Source of the DNA: Vibrio gelatinilyticus | Lineage (GTDB): Bacteria; Pseudomonadota; Gammaproteobacteria; Enterobacterales; Vibrionaceae | Length of the DNA stretch: 64,000 nt | Direction: 5' to 3' | NCBI RefSeq assembly: GCF_022836845.1 | Contig: NZ_JAJNNZ010000012.1 | Coordinates: 52,590-116,589, forward strand | Shown: in pieces, positions 27,438 to 38,109 of the stretch | How the letters are laid out: each line of letters opens with the position of its first letter | Position numbering within the stretch: position 1 is the first letter of the stretch | Made by a program: the position numbers and the translations under genes | Notes under the pieces: generated by a model | Told to the model about the DNA's origin: nothing | Database searches by the model: none | Seen by the model: the letters and a program-made list of their open reading frames with translations, nothing else

Positions 27438-30101
27438 TTATGCGTATTGCGGGTTAGTTTTTTCAGTGTCGATGCCAAATTTAGCAATCGCTTCTACAAC
27501 CACTGATTTTTCAACATCACCACGTTTAGCTAGCTCAGTCAGTGCTGCTACTACTACGTAACCGGCGTTAACTTCGAAGTGACGACGTAGGTTTTCACGG
27601 CTATCAGAGCGACCGAAACCATCAGTACCCAGTACTTTGTATGATTCGCTTGGCATAAATGCACGTACTTGCTCAGCGTAGTTCTTCATGTAGTCAGTCA
27701 CTGCGATAGCAGGTTCTTTACCAAGAACGGTTGTGATATACGGGACTTTCTCTTCAGCTTCTGGGTGAAGCATGTTGTCACGCTCTACCGCTTGGCCGTC
27801 ACGAGTCAGTTCGTTGAACGACGTAACAGAGAAGACATCAGAGGCTACGCCGTACTCTTCGCTTAGAATTTCAGCCGCTTTACGCGCTTCGTTCATGATA
27901 GTACCAGAGCTCATTAACTGTACTTTGCCCTTAGCACCTTCGTGAGATTCTAGCTTATAGATACCCTTACGGATGCCTTCTTCAGCGCCTTCTGGCATAG
28001 CTGGCATAGCGTAGTTTTCGTTCATTACTGTTAGGTAGTAGTAAACGTTCTCTTGCTCAGGACCGTACATACGACGAATACCGTCTTGCATGATTACCGC
28101 TAGCTCGTAAGCAAACGTTGGGTCGTAAGAAATACAGTTAGGGATAGTGTTCGCTTGAATGTGCGAGTGACCATCTTCGTGCTGTAGACCTTCGCCGTTC
28201 AGCGTTGTACGACCAGCCGTCGCACCCAATAGGAAACCGCGAGCCTGTTGGTCACCAGCTAACCATGCCATGTCACCAATACGTTGGAAACCGAACATTG
28301 AGTAGTAGATGTAGAACGGGATCATTGGTAGATCGTTGGTGCTGTAAGACGTCGCTGCAGCAACCCAGGACGCCATTGAACCGAGTTCGTTGATACCTTC
28401 TTGAAGAACTTGTCCAGAGGTTGCTTCTTTGTAGTAAGAAACGATGCCTTTGTCTTCAGGTGTGTATTCTTGACCATGTGGGTTATAGATACCTACCTGA
28501 CGGAATAGACCTTCCATACCGAATGTACGAGCTTCATCACAAATGATAGGAACGATGTTCTTACCAATATTCTTATCTTTAAGAAGGATGTTTAGCGTAC
28601 GGACATAAGCCATAGTGGTCGAGATATCACGCTTTTGCTCACCAAGCAACGGAGCAAATGCATCCAATTCAGGCACTTTGAATTCTTGAGTAAACTTAGG
28701 CAGACGCTGAGGTGTATACCCTTTTAAAGCTTTACGACGAGCGTGAAGGTATTGGTACTCAGCTGAGCCTTCTTCCAGTTTTAGGTAAGGAAGTTCAGCT
28801 ACTTTCTCATCAGAAAGAAGATCTTGTAGACCTAGGCGATCACGTAAGTATTGCACGTGCGTCATGTCCATCTTCTTCACACCGTGAGCGATGTTTTTAC
28901 CTTCTGCCGCTTCACCCATGCCGTAACCCTTAACCGTTTTAGCTAGGATTACTGTTGGTTTACCGCCAGTCTCTTTCGCGTTGTTGAACGCAGCAAACAG
29001 CTTAGAAGAATCGTGACCGCCACGCTTCAATTCGAAGATTTGGTCGTCAGTCATGTCTGCTACTAGTGCAGCAGTTTCCGGGTACTTACCAAAGAAGTGC
29101 TCACGCACGTAGGCACCATCTTTAGATTTGAAGGTTTGGTAGTCGCCATCGATCGTTTCGTTCATAAGCTGAAGCAGCTTACCGGAGGTATCTTTCGCCA
29201 GTAGAGCATCCCAGTTGCTCCCCCAGATCACTTTTACAACATTCCAACCCGCGCCTTTAAATAGGCCTTCAAGTTCTTGGATGATGCTACCGTTACCCAT
29301 TACCGGACCATCAAGGCGTTGCAGGTTACAGTTAATAAGGAAACATAGGTTGTCTAGCTTCTCGCGTGCCGCAAAAGAAATAGCACCGCGTGATTCGGGC
29401 TCATCCATCTCACCGTCACCAAGGAAAGCGTATACACGTTGAGCAGATGTATCTTTAAGGCCACGGCCTTCAAGGTATTTAAGGAAACGTGCTTGATAGA
29501 TAGCAGAAATTGGACCAAGACCCATAGAAACGGTTGGGAACTGCCAAAACTCAGGCATCAGTTTAGGGTGCGGGTATGAAGGAACACCCTTGCCATCCAC
29601 TTCTTGACGGAAGTTGTCTAGTTGCTCTTCTGTTAAACGGCCTTCAACGAATGCACGAGAGTAAATACCTGGAGAGATGTGACCTTGGTAGTAAACCAAG
29701 TCACCACCGTCTGTCTCATTTGGAGCACGGAAGAAGTGGTTAAAACAAACTTCGTAGAATGCCGCTGCCGACTGGTAAGAAGCCATGTGGCCGCCTAGGT
29801 CTAGGTCTTTCTTAGAAGCACGCAGTACGATCATGATTGCGTTCCAGCGAATAATTGAGCGAATACGGCGCTCTAGTGTTGTGTCGCCTGGGTATGCTGG
29901 CTCTTGTGCTGCTGGAATGGTGTTGATGTAGTTCGTGTTGATACCTGTTGGCATATCAACGCCGTCTAAACGCGCTTTATCTAGAACTTGTTCTAATAAA
30001 AACTGAGCACGCTCTACGCCTTCTTCACGTACCACCGACTCAAGCGCTTGTAACCATTCTTGAGTTTCTAGAGCATCAACGTCATGCTTCATGTCAGACA
30101 T
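27438..30101 (-). CDS. aceE: Pyruvate dehydrogenase E1 component
   Basis: An 887-residue homodimeric E1, the same length as in E. coli. The thiamine-diphosphate motif GDG (228-230) ... N (about 258-260) is in FLGDGEMDEPESRGA ... LINCNLQRLDGP. It decarboxylates pyruvate and reductively acetylates the lipoyl domains of AceF. AAAAGGATAG lies upstream of the ATG with a second in-frame Met at residue 4. Follows pdhR by 56 bases, and with aceF and lpd forms the pdh operon. Confidence 0.97.
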   Translation of the reverse strand: MSDMKHDVDALETQEWLQALESVVREEGVERAQFLLEQVLDKARLDGVDMPTGINTNYINTIPAAQEPAYPGDTTLERRIRSIIRWNAIMIVLRASKKDLDLGGHMASYQSAAAFYEVCFNHFFRAPNETDGGDLVYYQGHISPGIYSRAFVEGRLTEEQLDNFRQEVDGKGVPSYPHPKLMPEFWQFPTVSMGLGPISAIYQARFLKYLEGRGLKDTSAQRVYAFLGDGEMDEPESRGAISFAAREKLDNLCFLINCNLQRLDGPVMGNGSIIQELEGLFKGAGWNVVKVIWGSNWDALLAKDTSGKLLQLMNETIDGDYQTFKSKDGAYVREHFFGKYPETAALVADMTDDQIFELKRGGHDSSKLFAAFNNAKETGGKPTVILAKTVKGYGMGEAAEGKNIAHGVKKMDMTHVQYLRDRLGLQDLLSDEKVAELPYLKLEEGSAEYQYLHARRKALKGYTPQRLPKFTQEFKVPELDAFAPLLGEQKRDISTTMAYVRTLNILLKDKNIGKNIVPIICDEARTFGMEGLFRQVGIYNPHGQEYTPEDKGIVSYYKEATSGQVLQEGINELGSMASWVAAATSYSTNDLPMIPFYIYYSMFGFQRIGDMAWLAGDQQARGFLLGATAGRTTLNGEGLQHEDGHSHIQANTIPNCISYDPTFAYELAVIMQDGIRRMYGPEQENVYYYLTVMNENYAMPAMPEGAEEGIRKGIYKLESHEGAKGKVQLMSSGTIMNEARKAAEILSEEYGVASDVFSVTSFNELTRDGQAVERDNMLHPEAEEKVPYITTVLGKEPAIAVTDYMKNYAEQVRAFMPSESYKVLGTDGFGRSDSRENLRRHFEVNAGYVVVAALTELAKRGDVEKSVVVEAIAKFGIDTEKTNPQYA

Positions 30102-30157
30102 GGCAATCTATCCTTTTGTTAGTTGGATTCTACTTAACACGTAACGATTCAAGAATG

Positions 30158-30925
30158 TTATGAATCATTACCCTGCTGAATTCGACGTAAGGAACGCTCG
30201 CGTCGCGACTCTTCTCTTGTCAGATCCAGCAGTGTTTCTTCAATATAAGCTAAATGGGAATGGGACATTTCCCGGGCTTTTTCTGGTTGGCCCGAAACAA
30301 TCGCATCCACAATATTAGCGCGATGTTTACTCACTTTTTCCACCACCTCTGAACGGCGATGCAAAAGCTTCAAATTCTGCAAAACGTTTTGCTCGAGCAA
30401 AGGCGCTAAGCTTTTCACTATGTGCAATAAAACGACATTATGCGCCGCTTCTGTCAATGCTGTCAGAAACGCCATAACAGCTGAAGCTTCCGCTTCAATA
30501 TTTCCGTTTTCTTGCGCACTACAAATATTAGTTAAACAATCTTCAATTTGAGCAAAATCTTCAGCGGTACCTCGAAGTGCCGCAAAATAAGCTGAAATAC
30601 CTTCCATTGCATGACGCGCTTCTAAAAGATCGAGCTGAGTTTCGCTATGAGAGGCAAGCAGTTCCAATAAAGGGTCCGAAAAGCTGGTCCAAACATTTTC
30701 ACTGACAAAAGTCCCGCCACCTTGCTTGCGCGTTAATAAACGCTTGGCTTCAAGGCGTTGAATGGCCTCTCGCACCGATGGCCGAGAAACATCAAATTGT
30801 TTAGCTAACTCTCTCTCCGGTGGCAGTTGCTGCCCTGCGGAAAGGGTTCCTTCTACTATCAGCCGCTCAAGCTCCTGTTCAATGACATCGGATAGCTTGG
30901 GCTGGCGAATCCTTTGATAAGCCAT
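30158..30925 (-). CDS. pdhR: Pyruvate dehydrogenase complex repressor PdhR
   Basis: A 255-residue GntR/FadR-subfamily repressor. The N-terminal winged helix-turn-helix (about 10-75; [20 protein letters not shown]) is followed by an all-helical FCD effector domain (about 95-235). In E. coli the effector is pyruvate, which releases repression of pdhR-aceEF-lpd. The start [13 protein letters not shown] at 30925 is chosen because it is the conserved start. The longer open frame runs back through the promoter and operator. Ribosome binding site is weak. First gene of the pdh operon. Confidence 0.94.
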   Translation of the reverse strand: MAYQRIRQPKLSDVIEQELERLIVEGTLSAGQQLPPERELAKQFDVSRPSVREAIQRLEAKRLLTRKQGGGTFVSENVWTSFSDPLLELLASHSETQLDLLEARHAMEGISAYFAALRGTAEDFAQIEDCLTNICSAQENGNIEAEASAVMAFLTALTEAAHNVVLLHIVKSLAPLLEQNVLQNLKLLHRRSEVVEKVSKHRANIVDAIVSGQPEKAREMSHSHLAYIEETLLDLTREESRRERSLRRIQQGNDS

Positions 30926-31329
30926 AGTTATTGTTTTACTTTTTTTGCAGTCAATTGGTATTACCAATTTAAGAATGGCGTAAAAATTAACATAATTAAA
31001 ACGCCACTGTCCAGAAAAAAGTTGATTCAAATCATAGAACAGGGCGCGCGTTAACATAAGTAAAACAAAAATCGTTTAAAACACCAACAGCACCGGTCAG
31101 ACCAATTACATCAGTGAAACTTACCTGGTGTTTCTCGTGCTAGAAAAGATTATATATTTCAGTGACAAAGGCGAGACACACCAAAGTTAAACCTCCAAGA
31201 TAAATATGATCACTGATGATTATGGGGGCAATGGTGAGATGCTAACACGTAGTTCTACTGACTATGTGTGTGCTAGGGAAAGGGCAAAAAAATGAGTGTT
31301 TGCGAAGTGAAAGCGCGTTAACCGGGAGG
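30926..31329. promoter_or_regulatory. Promoter region of pdhR-aceEF-lpd
   Basis: A 404-bp gap between pdhR and the upstream ampD stop. It holds the PdhR operator (separate entry), an AT-rich promoter region with possible -10 TAATAC overlapping the operator on the minus strand, and a small TTAACC/GGTTAA hairpin at 31318-31333 at the ampD end. I see no gene in it. Confidence 0.6.
30954..30968. promoter_or_regulatory. PdhR operator
   Basis: ATTGGTATTACCAAT is a perfect match to the E. coli PdhR consensus ATTGGTnnnACCAAT, a full palindrome extended by one A/T pair on each side. It lies 29 bases upstream of the pdhR start, where bound repressor would block the promoter of pdhR and the pdh operon. 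Confidence 0.92.
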
Positions 31330-31917
31330 TTAATACTCTGTTGATATATAATTCAATAAGTTGCGAAACTTCGGCCATTCAAACACCAAACCTGGATCGG
31401 TTTTTCTTATCGGAGCGATATACTGATGTCCAGTAATTCTCTCATTAGTTATCAATTGGTAATGTTGCTGAAGGGCAAAAGTCAGCCGCGCTAATGCCTG
31501 ATACTGCGCCTGCTCATATGCAACGGAGTCAACGCCTTCAAGCTCGATACCAATTGAATAATCATTACAGCGCTCTTGCCCTGCAAAACTGGAATTTCCA
31601 GCATGCCAAGCTCTATCATTGAAAGATACAAACTGTACTACCTCACCCGTTCGTCTAATAAGGCAATGAGCAGACACCTTCATATTGGCAATAACAGAAA
31701 AGAAAGGGTGGTCACTCGGCTTGAGCTGACCGAGGAAAAACTTCTCAATGCTATCACCCCCAAATTGGCCCGGTGGCAAGCTAATATTATGTACGACCAA
31801 AAGGGATACATCGCTGGCTGGCGGGCGAGCATCATAATGAGGCGATGGTACGTGTCGCGAGGGTTGGCACCAACCAAGCTCGTCAATCGAAAACTTGCTA
31901 TCATTCATATTTTGCAT
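31330..31917 (-). CDS. ampD: 1,6-anhydro-N-acetylmuramyl-L-alanine amidase AmpD
   Basis: A 195-residue cytoplasmic zinc amidase that removes the peptide from anhydromuropeptides in cell-wall recycling. Zinc ligands are His43 (LVVHNISLPPG), His164 (TGHQYIAP) and Asp174 (KTDPG), with the catalytic Glu in IGIELEG. AGGG lies 7 bases before the ATG at 31917. An alternative Met is at residue 4. Divergent from nadC as in E. coli. ampE, which follows ampD in enterobacteria, is not here. Confidence 0.93.
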   Translation of the reverse strand: MQNMNDSKFSIDELGWCQPSRHVPSPHYDARPPASDVSLLVVHNISLPPGQFGGDSIEKFFLGQLKPSDHPFFSVIANMKVSAHCLIRRTGEVVQFVSFNDRAWHAGNSSFAGQERCNDYSIGIELEGVDSVAYEQAQYQALARLTFALQQHYQLITNERITGHQYIAPIRKTDPGLVFEWPKFRNLLNYISTEY

Positions 31918-31973
31918 AGGTGAACCCTGTTAGCCATTCGTATTCCCCTAGGATTTTACCCTAGCCGAAATAA

Positions 31974-32939
<966 letters not shown>

Positions 32940-32973
32940 CACTCCATACAGCCGATTCCATATTCATTGATTT

Positions 32974-33005
32974 AAGGCCTGGGTAATAAACCTAGGCCTT
33001 TTTCT
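32974..33005 (+). terminator. Terminator after nadC
   Basis: AAGGCCTGGG / CCTAGGCCTT stem (10 bp with one wobble) and a TAATAAA loop, followed by TTTTT. Confidence 0.85.
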
Positions 33006-33148
33006 ATTAGGCCTCTCGCATTCTCACTGGTAAAGTATGCAATTAGTTACATTTATTATTAACTGACTCGCGCCGCTCTACCCCGGTAGTTTTGTGTCTA
33101 TCTCTATATCTTTATCGTTGTTTTTTCTCTTAATTTTTGGACCTGACT

Positions 33149-33592
33149 ATGAGAAATCACACAAAAGGCTTCACCTTAATTGAACTGATGATTGTCGTCG
33201 CCATCATTGGCGTTTTATCCTCCATAGCTATCCCAGCGTATCAAACTCATATCGCGAAAACGGAGACATCTTCAGTATTGGCGACTCTTTCGTCATTAAA
33301 AACCGTCGTTGAAACTGAAACTCTAATGAAAGGCACCTTCCCGAGTAGCGTCTCCGATCTGGGTGTATCGCCGTCAGCTGCTATTGGTACCCTTTCTTTG
33401 GCTCCCTTGTCTGGCACTGCTGGCGCTGGAAAGATCATAATGGAATTCGTCTATGCCACACCGCAAAACAAAACTAAAAAGATGGCGCTCCAAAGAGACG
33501 GTGAAGGAAGCTGGAAATGTATAGCGACGCATGCAGTCTCTGATAAAGATCTATTACCTAAGTCATGTACCGCCGCCCAAACAATACCTTAG
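33149..33592 (+). CDS. pilA: Type IVa major pilin PilA
   Basis: A 147-residue type IV prepilin. A 7-residue leader ends in Gly, and cleavage would expose Phe8 of GFTLIELMIVVAIIGVLSSIAIPAY. Glu12 is the invariant Glu5 of the mature pilin. One hydrophobic helix is followed by a globular domain with two C-terminal cysteines (WKC...KSC) that likely close the D-loop. The ATG at 33149 gives the shortest standard leader. The ribosome binding site is poor. First of pilABCD. The variable globular part is typical of surface-exposed Vibrio pilins. Confidence 0.93.
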   Translation: MRNHTKGFTLIELMIVVAIIGVLSSIAIPAYQTHIAKTETSSVLATLSSLKTVVETETLMKGTFPSSVSDLGVSPSAAIGTLSLAPLSGTAGAGKIIMEFVYATPQNKTKKMALQRDGEGSWKCIATHAVSDKDLLPKSCTAAQTIP

Positions 33593-33605
33593 GCTAAGCG
33601 TAAAT

Positions 33606-35291
33606 ATGAGCCCTCTTAGCGCCGTTTTACGGCAAGCGAAAGTGATTAGCGTGTCGCAACAAAGCACCATTGATGAACTCACCACTTCCGCCAATCGTTC
33701 TGTCATTGAAAGCATCATTGAATTGGGGATATTGAGCAGTGGCGAGCTTTTTCAAACGCTCACTTTGCTGTTCGGCCTTGAGCATATCGAATTAGCGCAA
33801 TCTGACTATCAATCACTCTGTCAGCGCTTTGGCCTGCGCGAGCTCATTGTCCGCTACCATGCATTGCCTGTGCGCTTAGCCGATGGGAGACTCACCGTTG
33901 TCGTTGGCGATCCGACTGTGCAGGACATTGAAAACGACTTTCGTTTTGCCAGTGGTTACCATGTCGATCTCGCTCTCGCCAATCCTAGCGACATTCGCGG
34001 CGCCATACGCCACCTCTATGGTGAATCAAGCGGATCAGCAGACAACCAACCGTTAGAACTAACGGAAGATGATCTCGCGTCACTGGTAACGCTCACTGAA
34101 GGTGAGCTCGAATCCAGTGACGACCTGAGTATCGATGACTCCCCGGTGAGCCGTTTTATTTACCAGGTACTTGTTGATGCCGTAAGAAAAAAAGCCTCTG
34201 ATATCCACTTTGAGCCCTATGAAAACCAATATCGAATTCGACTACGATGTGATGGAATTCTGATTGAATCGCATCACCCTGCAAGCCGGTTAAGTCGACG
34301 CCTCTCCTCACGGTTGAAAATCTTGGCAAAGCTCGATATTGCCGAACGACGCATCCCTCAGGACGGCCGCATCAAACTCGCCATTTCAGACTTGAAAACC
34401 ATTGATCTTCGTGTATCAACCTTACCGACGATCTGGGGAGAAAAGGTTGTGCTGAGGATCCTTGATGGTGGTGCTGTTAATCTCGACATCGATCAACTTG
34501 GTTACAACGTAAATCAGAAAAAACGTTACCTTGACGCTCTCAAACAGCCCCAAGGCATGATATTAATGACAGGGCCTACGGGGAGCGGTAAAACCGTGTC
34601 ACTTTATAGCGGCCTCAAGATCCTAAACAATGCTCAGCGTAATATTTCTACCGCTGAAGATCCTGTTGAGATTCATTTAGATGGCATAAATCAAGTACAG
34701 CTCAACAATAAGATTGGCTTTGGCTTTGCCGAAGCGCTCCGCGCTTTTCTACGACAGGATCCTGATGTGGTGATGGTTGGTGAGATCCGTGATAAGCAAA
34801 CCGCCGAAATTGCAGTAAAAGCCTCTCAAACCGGCCACTTAGTACTATCAACATTGCACACTAACTCGGCGGCAGAAAGCATCATTCGTCTCAAAAACAT
34901 GGACGTGGAGCCTTATAACCTCGTGTCATCACTGTCGCTCATTATCGCCCAGAGACTGGTGCGTACTCTTTGCGTACATTGCAAGCAACCCGAAACGCAG
35001 CTTGAGCCCATAAAAAACGTCTTTGAAAATCTGAGTCATGACACGATTTATCGCGCCAACAACCAAGGCTGCAATCAATGTACTTATGGTTATGCTGGCA
35101 GGGTTGGAATATACGAAGTGCTGCCCTTTACCCAAACCATTGCCAACGCCGTTATGGAAGAACACAGCATCTCTGATATAGAAGCTCTTGCCGTAAGCCA
35201 AGGGATGCAAACTCTCAAACAGTCTGGGTTAGAAAAAATGCATTTGGGAGTGACAAGTTTTGAAGAGTTGCAGCGCGTACTTTATTGCTAG
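33606..35291 (+). CDS. pilB: Type IV pilus assembly ATPase PilB
   Basis: A 561-residue GspE/PilB ATPase powering pilus extension. An N-terminal T2SSE_N domain (about 1-150) precedes the ATPase core with Walker A GPTGSGKT (about 323-330), an Asp box, the Walker B region DPDVVMVGEIRD and a His box (TGHLVLSTLHTN). The C-terminal zinc motif CVHC...CNQC is present. The ATG at 33606, 13 bases after the pilA stop, fits the family. The longer open frame overlaps pilA. Confidence 0.94.
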   Translation: MSPLSAVLRQAKVISVSQQSTIDELTTSANRSVIESIIELGILSSGELFQTLTLLFGLEHIELAQSDYQSLCQRFGLRELIVRYHALPVRLADGRLTVVVGDPTVQDIENDFRFASGYHVDLALANPSDIRGAIRHLYGESSGSADNQPLELTEDDLASLVTLTEGELESSDDLSIDDSPVSRFIYQVLVDAVRKKASDIHFEPYENQYRIRLRCDGILIESHHPASRLSRRLSSRLKILAKLDIAERRIPQDGRIKLAISDLKTIDLRVSTLPTIWGEKVVLRILDGGAVNLDIDQLGYNVNQKKRYLDALKQPQGMILMTGPTGSGKTVSLYSGLKILNNAQRNISTAEDPVEIHLDGINQVQLNNKIGFGFAEALRAFLRQDPDVVMVGEIRDKQTAEIAVKASQTGHLVLSTLHTNSAAESIIRLKNMDVEPYNLVSSLSLIIAQRLVRTLCVHCKQPETQLEPIKNVFENLSHDTIYRANNQGCNQCTYGYAGRVGIYEVLPFTQTIANAVMEEHSISDIEALAVSQGMQTLKQSGLEKMHLGVTSFEELQRVLYC

Positions 35292-35323
35292 TCACCGAAT
35301 GAACTAAAGGAGTCGCGTCGATC

Positions 35324-36550
35324 ATGGTCAAGGTACCTAAACATCAATTACACACTTTTCGCTGGAAAGGCTTAGATGCGAGTGGCAAAAAGATCTCTGG
35401 CAAGTCGATGGCTTTCGAATCTGTCGAGGTTCGCGATAGCTTGCAAAAGCAAAGCATACAGATCATTAGAATTACTCGCCAAAGTGTTTCCAGTCTTGCC
35501 AAATTGAGACACAAGATCAATCGTCAAGACATCACTTTTCTGACGCGTCAGTTTGCAACTCTTTTGAATACTGGCATTCCACTTATAGAGGCCATTAATC
35601 TGATTCGAAACAACAACCCAAAGGCTGAAATGAAGTCAGTGTTACTGATGCTGTGCAAAAGCGTAGAGTCCGGTGTATCGATATCCAAAGCATTGCAAGC
35701 AGCATCCCCTCATTTCGATGGTTTCTACGTGGATATGATTGCAACTGGTGAAGCCTCTGGCAATTTAGCGCAAGTGTTTGAGCGGCTAGCCTACTACAGA
35801 GAAAAACAGCAAGCGCTGCGCTCAAAAGTGATTAAGGCCATGATCTACCCTGCTATGGTGTTGATCACTTCAATACTCGTCGGTTTGATGATGATGACCC
35901 AGGTTATTCCGGAATTTGAAGCGATGTTTAAGGGATTTGGTGCCTCACTTCCCTGGTTTACTGAACTGATCATCGATATCTCGCACACTCTAAAGCGCCA
36001 CACTGGCAGCGCTGCTTTAACGATAATGTTAATGGTGTTACTACTTACCGTAATGAGAAAGAAAAGCACCACAGTTCAATTAAAGCTCAGTCGGCTCGCC
36101 CTTGCTTCCCCGATTGTTGGTGAGATCCTTGCTAAAGCCTCAATCGCCAAATTCTGTCGCACACTGGCCACCAGCTTCAGTTCTGGGATCCCGATACTTG
36201 TCAGCATTCAAGCCAGTGCTAAAACAGCCGACAATTACCATTATCAGCAATCTATTTTGGCCATTCATTCCGATGTCGTTGCAGGCATGCCAATCCACAA
36301 TGCCATGAGAAACACCAAAACATTTCCTGAGTTAGTAGTGCAAATGATCTTGATTGGCGAAGAAACAGGCAATCTTGATGACATGCTGAACCAGATAGCC
36401 GATATTTACGAATTTGAGGTCGACGATAAAGTCGATAACCTTGGCAAGATCATCGAGCCGTTGATCATACTATTTCTTGGCGTATTCATTGGTGGATTAG
36501 TGATTGCGATGTATTTGCCTATCTTTAACCTAATGTCTGTAATAAGCTAG
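35324..36550 (+). CDS. pilC: Type IV pilus inner-membrane platform protein PilC
   Basis: A 408-residue GspF-family protein with two homologous cytoplasmic GspF domains (about 73-195 and 275-398) and three main membrane segments (about 173-195, 220-240 and 378-400). The FLTRQFATLLNTGIPL and FCRTLATSFSSGIPI segments mark the two repeats. It couples PilB/PilT motion to pilin extraction or insertion. AAGGAGTCG lies about 11 bases before the ATG. Between pilB and pilD. Confidence 0.95.
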   Translation: MVKVPKHQLHTFRWKGLDASGKKISGKSMAFESVEVRDSLQKQSIQIIRITRQSVSSLAKLRHKINRQDITFLTRQFATLLNTGIPLIEAINLIRNNNPKAEMKSVLLMLCKSVESGVSISKALQAASPHFDGFYVDMIATGEASGNLAQVFERLAYYREKQQALRSKVIKAMIYPAMVLITSILVGLMMMTQVIPEFEAMFKGFGASLPWFTELIIDISHTLKRHTGSAALTIMLMVLLLTVMRKKSTTVQLKLSRLALASPIVGEILAKASIAKFCRTLATSFSSGIPILVSIQASAKTADNYHYQQSILAIHSDVVAGMPIHNAMRNTKTFPELVVQMILIGEETGNLDDMLNQIADIYEFEVDDKVDNLGKIIEPLIILFLGVFIGGLVIAMYLPIFNLMSVIS

Positions 36551-36582
36551 TATTACAGTTAACTCACTGATTTTTTGGCTTT

Positions 36583-37464
36583 ATGACTTCACTTATGGAA
36601 CTGTTTTACTTCTATCCATGGCTGTTCCCCACTCTGGCAACGATTTTTGCACTGATCATTGGCAGCTTTCTCAATGTGGTGATTCACCGCCTACCGATAA
36701 TGATGGAGCGAGAATGGCGTCAAGAGTGTGCAGAGGCCTTTCCAGACAGCCAGCTTAGCGTAAACAAAGAGCGCTTTAATATTGCCGTTCCGCGCTCAAG
36801 GTGCCCTAACTGCGAAACCCCACTTCGGGTGTTGGACAATATTCCCATTGTCAGCTGGTTGTGGCTGAAAGGACAGTGTCGCTATTGCCATCAAAGCATC
36901 TCGGCTCGCTACCCACTGGTTGAAACCTTAACCGCGTCGCTTTGCTTAATTGTTAGCTTGAAAATGGGCGTTAGTGGCTACAGCGTGGCACTGCTGTTTT
37001 TTACCTTTACCCTAATATCTGCTGCGTTTATCGACATCGACACCATGTTCTTACCCGATCTGCTCACCTTACCTTTAATGTGGGCTGGTATCGCACTTTC
37101 ATTACTGTCCATTTCTCCAGTCACCTTAGTTGACTCTGTGATTGGTGCTATGTGCGGTTATTTAAGTTTGTGGTTAGTCTACTGGGGATTTAAGTTGCTT
37201 ACCGGCAAAGAAGGCATGGGGTATGGGGATTTCAAATTGCTTGCAGCACTAGGAGCATGGCTCGGCTGGCAACAATTACCGTTAATCATTCTGTTTTCTT
37301 CTGTTATTGGTGTTGTATTTGGTGTTATTCAACTTAGAATGCAACGCAAAGGCGTCAGCAAGCCATTTCCCTTTGGTCCCTACCTTGCAATCGCGGGTTG
37401 GTTGGGCGCGTTATGGGGAGATGAACTCATCCATTATTATTTATTTACCATAGTAAGGACCTAA
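36583..37464 (+). CDS. pilD: Prepilin peptidase / N-methyltransferase PilD
   Basis: A 293-residue A24-family aspartyl protease with about eight membrane segments. The methyltransferase loop has two zinc-type CxxC pairs (CPNC, CRYC). The catalytic aspartates are in DIDTMFLPD and the GxGD motif GMGYGDFK. It cleaves and methylates prepilins, including PilA, and in vibrios also type II secretion pseudopilins. The first ATG lacks a clear ribosome binding site, and Met5 is a possible alternative. It ends 4 bases before coaE. Confidence 0.95.
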   Translation: MTSLMELFYFYPWLFPTLATIFALIIGSFLNVVIHRLPIMMEREWRQECAEAFPDSQLSVNKERFNIAVPRSRCPNCETPLRVLDNIPIVSWLWLKGQCRYCHQSISARYPLVETLTASLCLIVSLKMGVSGYSVALLFFTFTLISAAFIDIDTMFLPDLLTLPLMWAGIALSLLSISPVTLVDSVIGAMCGYLSLWLVYWGFKLLTGKEGMGYGDFKLLAALGAWLGWQQLPLIILFSSVIGVVFGVIQLRMQRKGVSKPFPFGPYLAIAGWLGALWGDELIHYYLFTIVRT

Positions 37465-37468
37465 CACC

Positions 37469-38077
37469 ATGTCTCTTGTCGTTGCCATCACCGGAGGAAT
37501 TGCCAGCGGCAAAACCACCGTGGCGAATTTGTTTCATCAACATTTTGGGATTCATTTGGTTGATGCCGATGTCGTCGCAAGGCAAGTTGTTGAACCGGGA
37601 ACACAAGGTCTTACTCAAATTGTCGAGCACTTCGGGAGGTCTATCTTAAACCCAGATGGCACACTCGATCGCGCCGCACTACGAAAAAAGATTTTCAGCA
37701 ACAGTCAGGACAAGGAATGGATCAACAACTTATTGCATCCACTAATTCGTCAGGAGATGCAGCACCAGTTGCAACTTTCCACATCTCCCTACAGTTTACT
37801 GGTAGTGCCACTACTGGTTGAGAATGATCTTCAGCACATGGCAAATCGAGTTTTAGTGGTTGATGTTAGTGAGCAAACTCAAATTAACCGAACAATGACA
37901 AGAGACAGGGTGCCTGAGTCTCAAGTGCGTTCTATACTCAAAGCACAAGCAGAACGTGAGGCTCGACTTGCTCACGCCGATGATGTGATTAACAATGACG
38001 CAGAAGGTGCTCAACTTTTGTCCCAAATCACAAAATTGCATCAAAAGTACCTAGCATTGTGCAGTGAAAATCGGTGA
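37469..38077 (+). CDS. coaE: Dephospho-CoA kinase
   Basis: A 202-residue P-loop kinase for the last step of coenzyme A synthesis. Walker A GGIASGKT is at 9-16, and the CoA-binding/lid segments DADVVARQVVEPG and RDRVPESQV are present. GTAAGGACC precedes the ATG, inside the end of pilD, so translation is probably coupled. The pilD-coaE-zapD-yacG order is shared with many gammaproteobacteria. Confidence 0.95.
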   Translation: MSLVVAITGGIASGKTTVANLFHQHFGIHLVDADVVARQVVEPGTQGLTQIVEHFGRSILNPDGTLDRAALRKKIFSNSQDKEWINNLLHPLIRQEMQHQLQLSTSPYSLLVVPLLVENDLQHMANRVLVVDVSEQTQINRTMTRDRVPESQVRSILKAQAEREARLAHADDVINNDAEGAQLLSQITKLHQKYLALCSENR

Positions 38078-38109
38078 AAATAGCGTAGAAGCGTATTAAG
38101 GCTAGCTAA

